Both the position numbers and the translations under genes were made by a program. The notes under the pieces are model-generated. The model was given only the letters and a program-made list of their open reading frames with translations, was not told where the DNA came from and ran no database searches. Positions 25,621 through 34,913 of a stretch of 64,000 nt of DNA are shown in pieces (the stretch's first letter is position 1; each line of letters opens with the position of its first letter). This DNA is from Bacillus sp. THAF10 (GTDB lineage: Bacteria > Bacillota > Bacilli > Bacillales > Bacillaceae_I). The DNA is taken from assembly GCF_009363695.1 (NCBI RefSeq), contig NZ_CP045403.1, forward strand, positions 662,001-726,000, read 5' to 3'.

Positions 25621-26667
25621 TTGAGCAGAGAAACATGGAAAAGGATATTTAGTACTATACCTGATGAGGAGCTTGTGGAACTGGTGGGGGTCTGGTCTCT
25701 ACAGGTAAGGGGGTTCAGACAAATCAATCAGGACAATATTCAAAAAGCGCGAGCAATGGTGGTCACTGAAGCGTTGAAGCCGAGAAATTTGACCATGATT
25801 AAGGCTTTTTATCGAATTTCAGACGAAGATATAGAGGATAGGTCTGAGCCTGACGAGGAAATTACGTTGGAATTTCTTTTAGAGAATTATAGAGAAAAAG
25901 AAATGGAGCTTCATTATATTTTAGGAAGGCTTTATGCAAGCGAGGATGAAAAATTTCATCGATTGGCAGCGGAGTTTGAGCAGCATCTTTTACAAGAAAA
26001 TAAGGTGAAGGAACTTGCAAGCCTAATAGAGGAAAAAAACGACGATGATGAGCAGCTTCAGGAGAATTCGGAATGGGAAAAGAAATTCGAAAAGTCGGAA
26101 GCGAAAAATAAAGATTTGCGCGCTAGAATAGGGGAGTGGGAAGCAAAGTACTCGCAATTTAAGCATCAGGCTAAGGAAGAGAAGCAGGGCTTGTTGGCAG
26201 AAAAGCAAAAGCTTCAGCAGGAACTGGGCACGGAGCGGAATCAGCACAAAGAAACCATTGAAAAAAATGAGAGAACGTATACGGAAAACGAAAAACTTAA
26301 AGAAGAATTAGCCAAGCTTCAAGCGGAAATAAACCATTTAAATGCTCTGCTGTTGAAAAAAGCGCAGGAAGTTCCGGACCGAGCGGAAGAAACGAACGTG
26401 CAAGCAGGAAAACTGCAGGTCGCATTAGTGGGTGACCCAAAAAATAAAGTGACAGAAAATTCAGATGAATACACCTTTCGTATTCTGGAATGGATGGAAG
26501 CACAACAAGCGTTGGAGGCAGAAGAGCTGGGAGAGTGTGACGAGATATGGATGATGACGTATCTTGTGCCACCGCAAACGAGAAGAAAAATTAAAAGAGG
26601 GGTCACCAAACAAATACGGGAATTCCATGACTTTCAAGCGATGAAACAGTATATAGAGAGAGGTTGA
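25621..26667 (+). CDS. Coiled-coil protein, first gene of a McrBC-type cassette
   Basis: A 348-residue protein from a TTG start with GAGGGGGG seven bases before. Residues 1-~80 are a small helical domain. About residues 90-255 are a long Glu/Lys/Gln coiled coil with clear heptads (EKQKLQQELGTERNQ, EELAKLQAEINHLNALLL). The last ~85 residues look like an alpha/beta (Rossmann-like) domain beginning LQVALVGDPKNK. No signal peptide. It is followed without a gap by McrB- and McrC-like genes, so it is likely a partner or target sensor of that restriction system (inference). It resembles the coiled-coil components reported next to some McrBC systems, but I could not assign a family. Confidence 0.72.
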   Translation: MSRETWKRIFSTIPDEELVELVGVWSLQVRGFRQINQDNIQKARAMVVTEALKPRNLTMIKAFYRISDEDIEDRSEPDEEITLEFLLENYREKEMELHYILGRLYASEDEKFHRLAAEFEQHLLQENKVKELASLIEEKNDDDEQLQENSEWEKKFEKSEAKNKDLRARIGEWEAKYSQFKHQAKEEKQGLLAEKQKLQQELGTERNQHKETIEKNERTYTENEKLKEELAKLQAEINHLNALLLKKAQEVPDRAEETNVQAGKLQVALVGDPKNKVTENSDEYTFRILEWMEAQQALEAEELGECDEIWMMTYLVPPQTRRKIKRGVTKQIREFHDFQAMKQYIERG

Positions 26668-26673
26668 GTGCGA

Positions 26674-28668
26674 ATGAAAAAGGTGTGGGAATATGATGTA
26701 GTCGGGGTTTTAGCGGATAGTGATCATAGTGACGATTGGAGTTACAAGGACTCCATCATGATAAACAAACAAGAAAGTCTTCAATTTTTAGTGCGGATTC
26801 TTTCGCAAACAGCGGAAAGCTTTCCGAATGCTAGGACAGTAACTGGCTTTTATTCAGACCTGGAAAAATGGGGATTTGAGGATGACTTTGGGCAACCAGA
26901 ATTTATTCGAAAAGAAAAGCTTCGTGATTGGTTGGATAATCGCTTGCTTATTTTTAAAGTGGAAAAGCGTGTAAAGTACAATCACGAAGAGGTCTTTAAT
27001 ATGTATGATGTGCGGGTAATGCCAAAGCTGCCAAGTTATGAGCGGGATTTAAAGCTGATGCCTGTGCCTGTTTTTGATAAACATATTCTTGCAGGAACAA
27101 GAGATGAATTCTGCTACCGGCTGGTGAACAAAAAGTTCGTTGGAAGAATTTCGGAGCTTTCGCATGAACAAAGTGATACCCCAGCTGTAATTTTTTGGAG
27201 AGAGGAAACAGCGGACGATGAGGAGTACGAGGTGTTTGGGCTGTTTGATAAACACCAGTATGCACATGGTGGCTTTAACTTTGAGCTTCGTGACCGTCTG
27301 CGAAATCTATCTTTTCAAGAGGAGTGGCTGGATGAATGCTATTTGAGTGATGAAAGCCCGCATGTAGCGTTTGTACCAGTTTCGTTGTATGAGAGAATGC
27401 TAGAGCTCCTTGAAGAAGAGGAAGCCCTGTCGGTGATACCCGAAAGGTCTAGTGGTTCTGAAAAAACAAAAGAGGTTCACCAGGAGGAAGGGCAGGTTCA
27501 GGAAAAGGTTGCCGTTTCCGTGCTTGATCACTCAGCAGGCAGTTACTTTGCTCGAGAGGAAAACGAAAAGGAACAAGACTTTATGAAGCTCTTGTTCAGC
27601 TATACAAAGGATGCTGGCCTTCTTTATAAAAAAGAAAATCTCGTAAACTTTCACACAGCGATGAAATCCTCCTCGCTTGTGATCCTTTCTGGAATGAGTG
27701 GAACAGGAAAAACAAAACTAGTGGAGCTGTATAGTCAGTCCCTCGGTTTAAAAGGGGAACAGCTAACGTTTATTCCTGTTAGCCCTTCTTGGACTTCGGA
27801 TTCAGATTTAATTGGTTATGCGGACACATTAAATATGGTATACCGTCCTGGTGATTCCGGTCTCATCAATGCGCTACGTAAGGCTGAGGACGATAAGGAT
27901 CGGCTTTATGTCATCTGCTTTGACGAGATGAATCTGGCTCGGGTGGAGCATTATTTTTCCCAATTCTTATCGATTTTGGAGATGGATCCAGGGAAACGAG
28001 TGCTCAGGTTATACAATGATGACCTAGAAAGCAGGCTGTATAACTCTGCGCAGTACCCACCAACGATTGTGATCAGGGAAAATGTGCTATTTGTTGGTAC
28101 AGTCAATATGGACGAATCCACCTATCATTTTTCCGATAAAGTGCTCGATCGGGCCAATGTGCTTTCACTTGAGGTGGTGCCTTTTTCAGAAATGAAAAAC
28201 CTACCTGAAAAGAAGAAGGGGATGGTAGTGCGAGCAGATGAAGTGGATTTTGACGCCTTTGAATCCTTTCAATATAAAAACAAAAGTTTAAATCTTGATG
28301 AACAGGAGCTTGCTATCCTCTGGGATATCCATCAATATATGCAGAATGTGAACAAGCAGGTTGGGGTGGGGCCTCGGATTGTCAAGCAGATTGACCAATA
28401 TCTTGGCAATCTCCCAACACAGGAGTTTATCTTACGTGAGGATGCCTTTGACTTACAGGTGGTGCAACGTATTCTGACAAAAGTGAGAGGATCAGAGGAT
28501 CAGCTTCGTCAGCTGCTTGGTCGGTATAATCGCGAGAAGGATACAGTGGAAGGGAGCTTGTTTATCCGCTTGTTTAACGATTATGCGCATGTTTCTCATT
28601 TTACCCAAAGCCGCAGCACGATCAAACAAAAAGCGAAAGAGCTGAAGTACAATGGATACACCATGTAA
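26674..28668 (+). CDS. McrB-like AAA+ NTPase of a type IV-like restriction system
   Basis: About 664 residues from ATG 26674; a GTG at 26668 is too close to the ribosome binding site. The N-terminal ~300 residues are unassigned and presumably recognise a target. The AAA+ domain has Walker A GMSGTGKT (residue ~340), Walker B CFDEMNLARVEHYF (~416) and sensor GTVNMDEST (~470), a typical McrB-clade set. McrB motors translocate DNA and activate the McrC nuclease. It overlaps the next gene by 17 bp and directly follows the coiled-coil gene. Confidence 0.85.
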   Translation: MKKVWEYDVVGVLADSDHSDDWSYKDSIMINKQESLQFLVRILSQTAESFPNARTVTGFYSDLEKWGFEDDFGQPEFIRKEKLRDWLDNRLLIFKVEKRVKYNHEEVFNMYDVRVMPKLPSYERDLKLMPVPVFDKHILAGTRDEFCYRLVNKKFVGRISELSHEQSDTPAVIFWREETADDEEYEVFGLFDKHQYAHGGFNFELRDRLRNLSFQEEWLDECYLSDESPHVAFVPVSLYERMLELLEEEEALSVIPERSSGSEKTKEVHQEEGQVQEKVAVSVLDHSAGSYFAREENEKEQDFMKLLFSYTKDAGLLYKKENLVNFHTAMKSSSLVILSGMSGTGKTKLVELYSQSLGLKGEQLTFIPVSPSWTSDSDLIGYADTLNMVYRPGDSGLINALRKAEDDKDRLYVICFDEMNLARVEHYFSQFLSILEMDPGKRVLRLYNDDLESRLYNSAQYPPTIVIRENVLFVGTVNMDESTYHFSDKVLDRANVLSLEVVPFSEMKNLPEKKKGMVVRADEVDFDAFESFQYKNKSLNLDEQELAILWDIHQYMQNVNKQVGVGPRIVKQIDQYLGNLPTQEFILREDAFDLQVVQRILTKVRGSEDQLRQLLGRYNREKDTVEGSLFIRLFNDYAHVSHFTQSRSTIKQKAKELKYNGYTM

Positions 28669-30388
28669 TGTACACCCATTTCGAGTGCTCTTTACCCATA
28701 TTTTTCAAAATGGCACCAAAGAGGAGCTTGAAGTCACAAGCTTTGTCGAACACCTTTCTGAATGGGATGATTCGATGCATTCCCCCATTGAAATTCGGGA
28801 AAATGTCAATTTGGAGCTGAGCTTCAGCAGTGAGGATTCTGCTGCTAAATGCTATATGGACGGGTTCGATGAGTTAAAGGGAGGCGGACTTACGATTGAT
28901 CACGAAAATGAGGATACGTATCTTGCCTGCAATAGCAAGGTCACCCTCTACCGCCATTCTCCTTCAGAAAATTATTATCCATATATCCCTGGTCTCTATA
29001 GTCTTCGGGTGGAAACAGGAGAAGGAAAATCCTATTTTTCCCTTGTAAAAGTCATTTCCAACCGGCTTTTTGAAGCACAGCTGGACAAAATGCGAAAAGA
29101 GGTAGAGGAGCTTCTTAAGGGAGCGGCGCTGCATGTCATTCAAAAACAGCACAGTCCGAAAAGTCTGGAAGCCTTGCGAATTAACCCCAGTCTTTTTCGA
29201 CAATACCAGGTGCTGCATCATTATTTTGCCGACATTTACGCCCTCGTTGCTGATTTGCAAAAGAAAGTGCGGTCCGCTGTTGCGAAGGAGTATATCCTGC
29301 AGTCGGCGGAAAAGCTGGCACATGTGGATGTAGTGAGCATTCAGCATAAGCTTAAACGACCTGACACCATCCATCAGGTAAAGTCTGTTCATAAACGCAT
29401 TGATTACGACCTACCGGAAAATCAGGTACTTAAAAATATTTTAGAAAAATGGATGCGTTTGCTTCATGAGTTTGTGGAATCGATGGATGTAACCATTAAT
29501 GGGTTAACGGTAAGTAAGGAGTACAGCTTTTCTATTTCACTCCCGTTAGACCGTAAAAGAAGGCTAGTAGAAGAATTAAAGGAGTATCGTGGCAAAGCAA
29601 TGCGCATGAATGGGGCACTCACGATGGTGAAATCAAGCCGCTGGTATCAGGAGGTCTCGTTTAAAAAATCGCTAGCCATCCCCCAAGCAATGTTTGTTGA
29701 TGCAAGGTATCGTAAGCTATACCAAATTGACCAAGCCTTGGGAGCGGATGAACTACCGGTCCACACCGGACTGAGTCAGCAATGGAAGCGAACAGACCAA
29801 CTGTATGAAATTTGGGGCTGGCTCCAGGTGGTGGAGGTGATGCGGGAGGCTGTTGTGAGGGGGAGTGCACCTGCATGGATGGATTCTCGGACAAGTTTAC
29901 CACCTGTGGCAAAGGATAATATGCTGCAATATGTGTATGAAGATATCCGCGCGCATATTACCTATGATGGCACGATACCAAGCAGCATGGATGCCGTCGA
30001 GAAGTGGACGGTACCAGTGTTTACAACTGCAACCAACAACAACCCGGATGTTCGGATTGATTTATTTAGGGCAGACGTGTTTATCGGCACCATCATGATT
30101 GACATGAAATACCGTAAAAAGCAATCCCTCACCGATTCGATGCGCCAGCTCACAAGCTATGCCGATAATGTCCGCTCCCCGTTTATTTACGGAGGACTGC
30201 GTTGGCAAAAGCTTCGTCCTGTTCACCAAGTGCTTGTTCTCTATCCGGAAAAGCACGGGGACATGGCGATCGAAGAACTTGAAGACAGGAGCATTAGCTT
30301 TGTTCCACTCACTCCAGCAGAGGACCAAACCGTTTTCAGGCAGACGCTTGTGAGACTTGTGAGAGAGATGCTGGAGGAGGCACGCTGA
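28652..30388 (+). CDS. McrC-like nuclease (DUF2357 plus PD-(D/E)XK)
   Basis: A 578-residue protein. A DUF2357-type N-terminal and middle region (LYRHSPSENYYPYIPGLYSLRVE, PENQVLKNILEKWM) precedes a C-terminal PD-(D/E)XK nuclease domain: RIDLFRADVFIGTIMIDMKYR carries the Asp and the D-x-K of the active site near residues 470-485, and a QLTSYADN helix follows. Such McrC homologues cut DNA when driven by McrB. It ends in a bidirectional terminator. Loss of GC balance or other signs of recent transfer are not obvious. Confidence 0.83.
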   Translation: MDTPCNVHPFRVLFTHIFQNGTKEELEVTSFVEHLSEWDDSMHSPIEIRENVNLELSFSSEDSAAKCYMDGFDELKGGGLTIDHENEDTYLACNSKVTLYRHSPSENYYPYIPGLYSLRVETGEGKSYFSLVKVISNRLFEAQLDKMRKEVEELLKGAALHVIQKQHSPKSLEALRINPSLFRQYQVLHHYFADIYALVADLQKKVRSAVAKEYILQSAEKLAHVDVVSIQHKLKRPDTIHQVKSVHKRIDYDLPENQVLKNILEKWMRLLHEFVESMDVTINGLTVSKEYSFSISLPLDRKRRLVEELKEYRGKAMRMNGALTMVKSSRWYQEVSFKKSLAIPQAMFVDARYRKLYQIDQALGADELPVHTGLSQQWKRTDQLYEIWGWLQVVEVMREAVVRGSAPAWMDSRTSLPPVAKDNMLQYVYEDIRAHITYDGTIPSSMDAVEKWTVPVFTTATNNNPDVRIDLFRADVFIGTIMIDMKYRKKQSLTDSMRQLTSYADNVRSPFIYGGLRWQKLRPVHQVLVLYPEKHGDMAIEELEDRSISFVPLTPAEDQTVFRQTLVRLVREMLEEAR

Positions 30389-30412
30389 GAGAGTGTAGGG
30401 AAGAGTAAAAGG

Positions 30413-30450
30413 AAAATTGGCCGTCACGAAGGAGTGAACGGCCAATTTTT
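30413..30450. terminator. Bidirectional terminator between mcrC-like and natK-like genes
   Basis: AAAATTGGCCGT pairs with ACGGCCAATTTT; A-run and T-run flanks make it usable for both convergent genes. Confidence 0.85.
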
Positions 30451-31427
30451 TATTTTATTGCAGGTATTTTGATTTTGAGCATAAACTCGTGATCCTTACA
30501 TACGAAATCAAGGTATCCTTGTTGTTCTTTAACAATATCTTTTATTATTTTTGTTCCAAGCCCCATGTGACCGTCTTCTGTTCGTTTTGTTGTATTTCCA
30601 TATGAAGTAAATAGAGAATCTAACACGTGAACGGGTACGGAGGTAGTGCTGTTTTTGGAAATGAGCATAAATAACCCGCTTCTTTTAAATAATTGGAGCG
30701 AAACCAAAGCGTCATTTCCTGTTTTTTGTTTATATTCTATGCTTGCGTCCACAGCATTTTCTAATATGTTGCCGATTAACTCTACTAGTTTTTGATCCCG
30801 TATGGGGATAGTGGATAGAGGGACATCTAAATTATAAATAATAGAAATATTGGCTGCTTTTGCTCTTTTATACTGGTGGTGCAATACCCCAGCAATCACC
30901 CCGCGTTCCCCTTTGATGCTGAAGTTTGTCTCTTCATAATTTTCCACGATTTCATCCAAATAACTCTTTGCTTCCATTCCCTTATTCTTCTCTAACATGA
31001 AATGAAGGGCAGAAACGTGTTTTAAAAAGTCATGACGCTCCGCACGGACGACACGAAAGGTTTCATTAATATGAGAGCGTTGTTCTTCATTATGATGTAA
31101 TTCTTTTTTCATCCTCTCCACTAGCCAACCCATATGGAGGTGAAGATAGTTTAAAAGGAGAAAAGATAAAAATAACACAGTAGCTATAAAAAGATGATTG
31201 CTAAATAAGGTTGCAATCGTTAGCAAAACTTGAACAATAGCAAAAGCAGTGTTTATCTGCCAACTAAGACTATCCATCTTTACTATTGTTATTTTGAATA
31301 GTAGGTATGCCACTGCCGCCGTTAAGATAACACTTAAGTAAATGTTGAGCCACTCTCCGGCTATAGCGTGGATATGTAAAAAGCCAAGCGCGCCGGCAGC
31401 TGTCCAAAAAATAGAGGAAGTTTTCAC
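30450..31427 (-). CDS. natK: GHKL sensor histidine kinase, NatK-like
   Basis: A 325-residue protein from a GTG start with AAAGGTGG ahead. The first ~125 residues hold four or five membrane helices. A coiled linker leads to the phosphoacceptor RAERHDFLKHVSALHFML and a GHKL ATPase with N-box ELIGNILENAVDAS and glycine motif GLGTKII. This layout (short membrane sensor, H-D-F/L-K-H box) is that of the SpoOB/Agr-like kinases such as NatK. It lies upstream in function of the LytTR regulator next to it, facing natAB. Confidence 0.78.
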   Translation of the reverse strand: MKTSSIFWTAAGALGFLHIHAIAGEWLNIYLSVILTAAVAYLLFKITIVKMDSLSWQINTAFAIVQVLLTIATLFSNHLFIATVLFLSFLLLNYLHLHMGWLVERMKKELHHNEEQRSHINETFRVVRAERHDFLKHVSALHFMLEKNKGMEAKSYLDEIVENYEETNFSIKGERGVIAGVLHHQYKRAKAANISIIYNLDVPLSTIPIRDQKLVELIGNILENAVDASIEYKQKTGNDALVSLQLFKRSGLFMLISKNSTTSVPVHVLDSLFTSYGNTTKRTEDGHMGLGTKIIKDIVKEQQGYLDFVCKDHEFMLKIKIPAIK

Positions 31428-31439
31428 GATAATCCACCT

Positions 31440-32138
31440 TTAGAAGTAGTTTTCCTGCAGAAATTCCACTTTATCTTTCGTAATTATGGCCTTTCCTTCG
31501 ATTCCTTCAAATGTAACCATGTAGGAATTTTTTGCATAGAGCGAAAAGCTTTTAACGTAATGGATGTTGATAATGAAGGAGCGATGGGAACGCAGGAAAT
31601 CACGTTCACGCAGCTCACCTTCCAATTCATTTAATGTTAAGTAGGTTTTGATAGATTCGCTTTTTGTATAAATGGTAGTAGAACGACCGGACCTTTCTAT
31701 AAAAACAATATCCTTCTTCTGGATAATGTGGATATCATTCTTTTGTTTTAAATAAAGCCTGCCTGTGATTTCTGCGGACTGTGTTTTTTCCAGTAGTCGC
31801 TCGATGCTTTTGATTAAGCGTTCTTTTGAGTAGGGCTTCATGATGTAATCATGAACGTTTAATTCAAAGGCATGAACAGCATATCCACTACTACCTGTCA
31901 CAAAGATGACAGCGATGTTCAAGGCGTGAGAGTGGATAATATCTGCCAGTTCATAGCCTGATAGATTCGGCATTTCAATATCAGCAATTAGTAAGTCAAT
32001 CGTTTCTTTCTTTATTTGTTCATATGCCTCTTCTGCCGATTGCGTTGCAAACACCACGTCTATTTGTGGGATGGCTGAAGCAATGCCACGTAGTTTTTCT
32101 AGATCAATGAATCGGTCATCAACAAGACCAACCTTCAT
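31440..32138 (-). CDS. natR: LytTR-type response regulator, NatR-like
   Basis: A 232-residue protein from ATG 32138. The receiver domain (VGLVDDRFIDLEKL, phospho-Asp in LLIADIEMPNL, Lys in IMKPYSKE) precedes a LytTR DNA-binding domain (KKDIVFIERSGRST, LRSHRSFIININ-type end). Such regulators bind paired 9-10-bp direct repeats about 21 bp apart, and exactly such a pair is present in the gap before natA. Only 12 bp separate it from natK. It probably activates natAB. Confidence 0.82.
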   Translation of the reverse strand: MKVGLVDDRFIDLEKLRGIASAIPQIDVVFATQSAEEAYEQIKKETIDLLIADIEMPNLSGYELADIIHSHALNIAVIFVTGSSGYAVHAFELNVHDYIMKPYSKERLIKSIERLLEKTQSAEITGRLYLKQKNDIHIIQKKDIVFIERSGRSTTIYTKSESIKTYLTLNELEGELRERDFLRSHRSFIINIHYVKSFSLYAKNSYMVTFEGIEGKAIITKDKVEFLQENYF

Positions 32139-32228
32139 ATAAAACACCCGCCTAGCTTGTTACAAATGGTCTCCTAGTTCAAGGGGAATTATCTTTATTT
32201 TACCATTAATAAGAACGATTTGGTCATT

Positions 32229-32259
32229 TTCACGACATCAAAAGGATTATTCACGACAT
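32229..32259. promoter_or_regulatory. Direct-repeat pair, likely LytTR (NatR) binding sites
   Basis: TTCACGACAT occurs at 32229-32238 and again at 32250-32259, 21 bp apart start to start, in the divergent natR-natA gap about 70-100 bases before natA. LytTR-family regulators bind such two-turn direct repeats. Confidence 0.68.
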
Positions 32260-32326
32260 AACTAAAGATTCATCATCAATTAATTTGTATGATGAAAGCA
32301 AGACATTAATTAAATGAGGTGACAAA

Positions 32327-33079
32327 ATGATTGAGATTAATCAAGTGACCAAGAAATTTCAAGACAAAAATGTTCATGTGACAGCATTGAAGCATGTGAG
32401 TTTTACGGTAAATAAAGGGCAGGTAGTCGGACTGCTCGGAGAAAATGGGGCAGGGAAAACGACCTTATTGCGATCTATTGCAACCCTACTGACACCAACG
32501 GAAGGGACCATCACGGTAGCGGGCTTTGATACAGCTCAAAAACCTGATAGCATCAAACAAAAAATCGGCGTTCTTTTTGGTGGGGAAACTGGCCTGTATG
32601 AACGATTAACCGCCCGTGAAAACCTAGAATATTTTGCAACATTGTATGGATTAAGCAAGCACGAAACAAAGGTGCGAATTGACGAGCTTGCCAAAATGTT
32701 TGGAATGAGAGATTACTTGAATCGTAAGGTGAATGGCTTTTCAAAAGGCATGCGCCAAAAGGTTGCCATTGCCCGGACTTTGATTCACAATCCCGACATC
32801 ATTTTGTTCGATGAGCCAACAACAGGTCTTGATATTACGTCATCCAACGTTTTCCGTCAGCTTGTTCATCAACTAAAGCGGGACGGCAAAACGATTATTT
32901 TCTCCAGTCACATCATGGAGGAAGTCAGCATGCTTTGTGACTCTGTTGCGATGATGCACAAGGGTGAACTTGTTCATCACGGCTCACTTGAAGCTCTATA
33001 TAAAGAAGAAGGCAGCAGAGATTTGAACTATATTTTCATGAGTAAATTAGTAAGGGGGAACACAACCTATGCTTCGTAA
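32327..33079 (+). CDS. natA: ABC transporter ATPase NatA-like (Na+ efflux type)
   Basis: A 250-residue ABC ATPase. Walker A GENGAGKTT, signature FSKGMRQK, Walker B IILFDEPTTGLD and H-switch SSHIMEE are all visible. In the NatAB family the complex extrudes sodium ions. GAGGTGA lies before the ATG. natB starts 11 bp before its stop. The neighbouring NatK/NatR-like kinase and regulator are the known context for natAB in Bacillus, though here they are divergent from it. Confidence 0.87.
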   Translation: MIEINQVTKKFQDKNVHVTALKHVSFTVNKGQVVGLLGENGAGKTTLLRSIATLLTPTEGTITVAGFDTAQKPDSIKQKIGVLFGGETGLYERLTARENLEYFATLYGLSKHETKVRIDELAKMFGMRDYLNRKVNGFSKGMRQKVAIARTLIHNPDIILFDEPTTGLDITSSNVFRQLVHQLKRDGKTIIFSSHIMEEVSMLCDSVAMMHKGELVHHGSLEALYKEEGSRDLNYIFMSKLVRGNTTYAS

Positions 33080-34226
33080 AATCTATTTAAAAGAATTAAA
33101 AGATTCCTTCCGTGATCGTAGGACCTTATTTTTAACTGTATTTCTACCAATTGTCATGATGACAGGTTTGGTCCTGTTTTATGAAAGCATGCTATCAGAT
33201 GGGGAGGGGGAAACCTTCTCGCTTGCCGTCACAGAAAGCTTTGGAGCTGAAGAAGAAGTACTTTTTGCCGGAATGGATAATATCGAGTTCGTAAAAGGGG
33301 AAAGCCCAGAAGAGATTGTTGAGGATGGCAACGCGCAGGCCGCTTTAATTCTTGATGATAGTTTCTTTGAAAAAGTAAAAAATGGCGAACAGGCGAATGT
33401 CTCCCTTATCGGAAACTCCTATAGTCAAAACTCTTCTATTCTTATGCAACAAGTGACCACTGCGCTTGGAAACTATGAAAAGAAGGTCATTTCTGAGCGA
33501 CTGGAAGCTCAAGGTACCTCTCAGGATATCATTCAGCCTTTTATGATTGAGCAAAAAGAGCTCACAGAAGAATCCGCTGGAATCAACATGCTAGCAATGC
33601 TCATCCCTTTAATTTTGGCTCTTTCCATTGGAATTGGCGCTGGCCCAGCGGCATCCGATTTATTTGCAGGTGAAAAGGAAAAGAAGACAATGGAGGCCCT
33701 TTTGATGACTCCAGTCAGCCGTATAACGCTATTATTTGCAAAATGGTTGACGATTTCCACAATCGGAGCACTCTCTGGATTGGTGACATTAATCGTGGTG
33801 GCGTTGGAAATCAACTTTTTAACCGAAAACATGAAGGCTGGGGTTACCTTTGGAGATAGTGCGGCACTTGTCATCGGTGCTGCCATCGTAGTTTCGGTCG
33901 TCTACGCCATGTTTATAGCAGCCCTTCAGATGATCACAAGCATTATTGGTAAAACAGTCAAGGAATCACAAAGCTATAGCACGCCTATTATGCTAATTGC
34001 CGTTTTTCCAACGATGATTATCTCTGGTATTGGCATAAACGAGCTTGCTTTGCACCATTTTGTCATTCCGGTGATGAATATTTTTACTATTTTAAAAGAA
34101 TTAAGCTTTGGAATTGTGAACTTCGAACACTTGGGCATCATGATTGGAAGCAATCTTTTGTTCATTGTTGTCTCACTTATCGCTGGAAGAATCCTGTTTA
34201 TGAAGGATAAATGGGTAATGAATTAA
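33069..34226 (+). CDS. natB: ABC transporter permease NatB-like
   Basis: A 385-residue ABC-2 permease. There is an N-terminal helix after KELKDSFRDRRTLF, a large extracytoplasmic loop (residues ~45-165) and five or six C-terminal helices with SDLFAGEKEKKTMEALLMTP, the usual ABC-2 cytoplasmic motif. It pairs with NatA to export sodium or a related substrate. It overlaps natA by 11 bp, so translation is coupled. A terminator follows. Confidence 0.86.
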   Translation: MLRKIYLKELKDSFRDRRTLFLTVFLPIVMMTGLVLFYESMLSDGEGETFSLAVTESFGAEEEVLFAGMDNIEFVKGESPEEIVEDGNAQAALILDDSFFEKVKNGEQANVSLIGNSYSQNSSILMQQVTTALGNYEKKVISERLEAQGTSQDIIQPFMIEQKELTEESAGINMLAMLIPLILALSIGIGAGPAASDLFAGEKEKKTMEALLMTPVSRITLLFAKWLTISTIGALSGLVTLIVVALEINFLTENMKAGVTFGDSAALVIGAAIVVSVVYAMFIAALQMITSIIGKTVKESQSYSTPIMLIAVFPTMIISGIGINELALHHFVIPVMNIFTILKELSFGIVNFEHLGIMIGSNLLFIVVSLIAGRILFMKDKWVMN

Positions 34227-34234
34227 TCTCGAGG

Positions 34235-34264
34235 AAGAGTGGTGATATTCATCACTCTTTTTTA
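34235..34264 (+). terminator. Terminator after natB
   Basis: AAGAGTG and CACTCTT arms with a short inner pairing are followed by six T. Confidence 0.7.
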
Positions 34265-34348
34265 CATGTACACATCTATATGTGAGACTAGTTGTTTTTG
34301 AAGTATAACGGTTTCTTATGCGAAAGCATACCTGAAAAATTAATCAAC

Positions 34349-34381
34349 AAAAGCCCTTCAAACAAAAAAGAGGGGCTTTTA
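34349..34381 (+). terminator. Second hairpin terminator between natB and the next gene
   Basis: AAAAGCCCTT pairs with AGGGGCTTTT across a 12-base loop. Confidence 0.55.
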
Positions 34382-34445
34382 CCATGTTGTAAAAGAAGGA
34401 AAAAAGATGGAAATGGTTGAACTCTTTAATAAAAGGGGGATAATG

Positions 34446-34673
34446 ATGTTTTTTAAGAAGATGACTTCCAAACAAAAAAATCATTCTGATAGGGCAATGC
34501 AAGTAGGATACATCACATTGCTATTTCTTTTATTGGTGAATCTAGTAGGAGAATATCTTTTTGAAAAAGAAATTCTAACCACCATCCAAATATTCATTTT
34601 AGGTGTTTTCATTGTCTTTATCTATGAAATATTACTAAACTATACCTATAAAATAACTTCTAAGAAAAATTAA
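34446..34673 (+). CDS. Small two-helix membrane protein, function unknown
   Basis: A 75-residue protein from ATG 34446, six bases after AAAGGGGG; an in-frame start at 34407 is less well placed. It has a Lys-rich N-terminus, then two hydrophobic helices (YITLLFLLLVNLVGEYLF and IFILGVFIVFIYEILL), and a basic C-terminus. Neither family nor role is recognised. A 200-bp dispersed element begins 10 bases after its stop. Confidence 0.6.
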   Translation: MFFKKMTSKQKNHSDRAMQVGYITLLFLLLVNLVGEYLFEKEILTTIQIFILGVFIVFIYEILLNYTYKITSKKN

Positions 34674-34682
34674 TTTTGGTTC

Positions 34683-34887
34683 CTTTTTGTAAGGCTCTTT
34701 TCTAAAAGATTGTTGCTATTAACTTGGAAAAAGTCGGCTTTAAGGCTTTTTCCTATCTTTTTCCGAAGAAAAATTGCCACATGTTTAAATCTTCTTCCAC
34801 GAAAAGAGCACGACCGCAACGTTGATTACGTTTGTCTTATCTATACGCAGTAGCAACAAAGTTTACGAAAACAGCCTTTTGTAAAAG
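34683..34887 (-). repeat. ~200-bp dispersed element, copy 2 (reverse)
   Basis: Read on the minus strand it closely follows copy 1 at 9329: the same left end (AAAAGGCTGTTTTCG, then TTTGTTGCTACTGCGTA), the same GTCGTGCTCTTTTCG block, the same GGAAAAAG...CTTTTTCC hairpin and the same right end (TAGCAACAATCTTTTAG). Confidence 0.88.
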
Positions 34888-34913
34888 AAAATTGGAAAGA
34901 AGAGGTGGTAAGT

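Noticed and set aside
34235..34381. tRNA or small RNA gene in the gap after natB
   Set aside because: Only two simple terminator hairpins are seen; no cloverleaf or conserved RNA motif.
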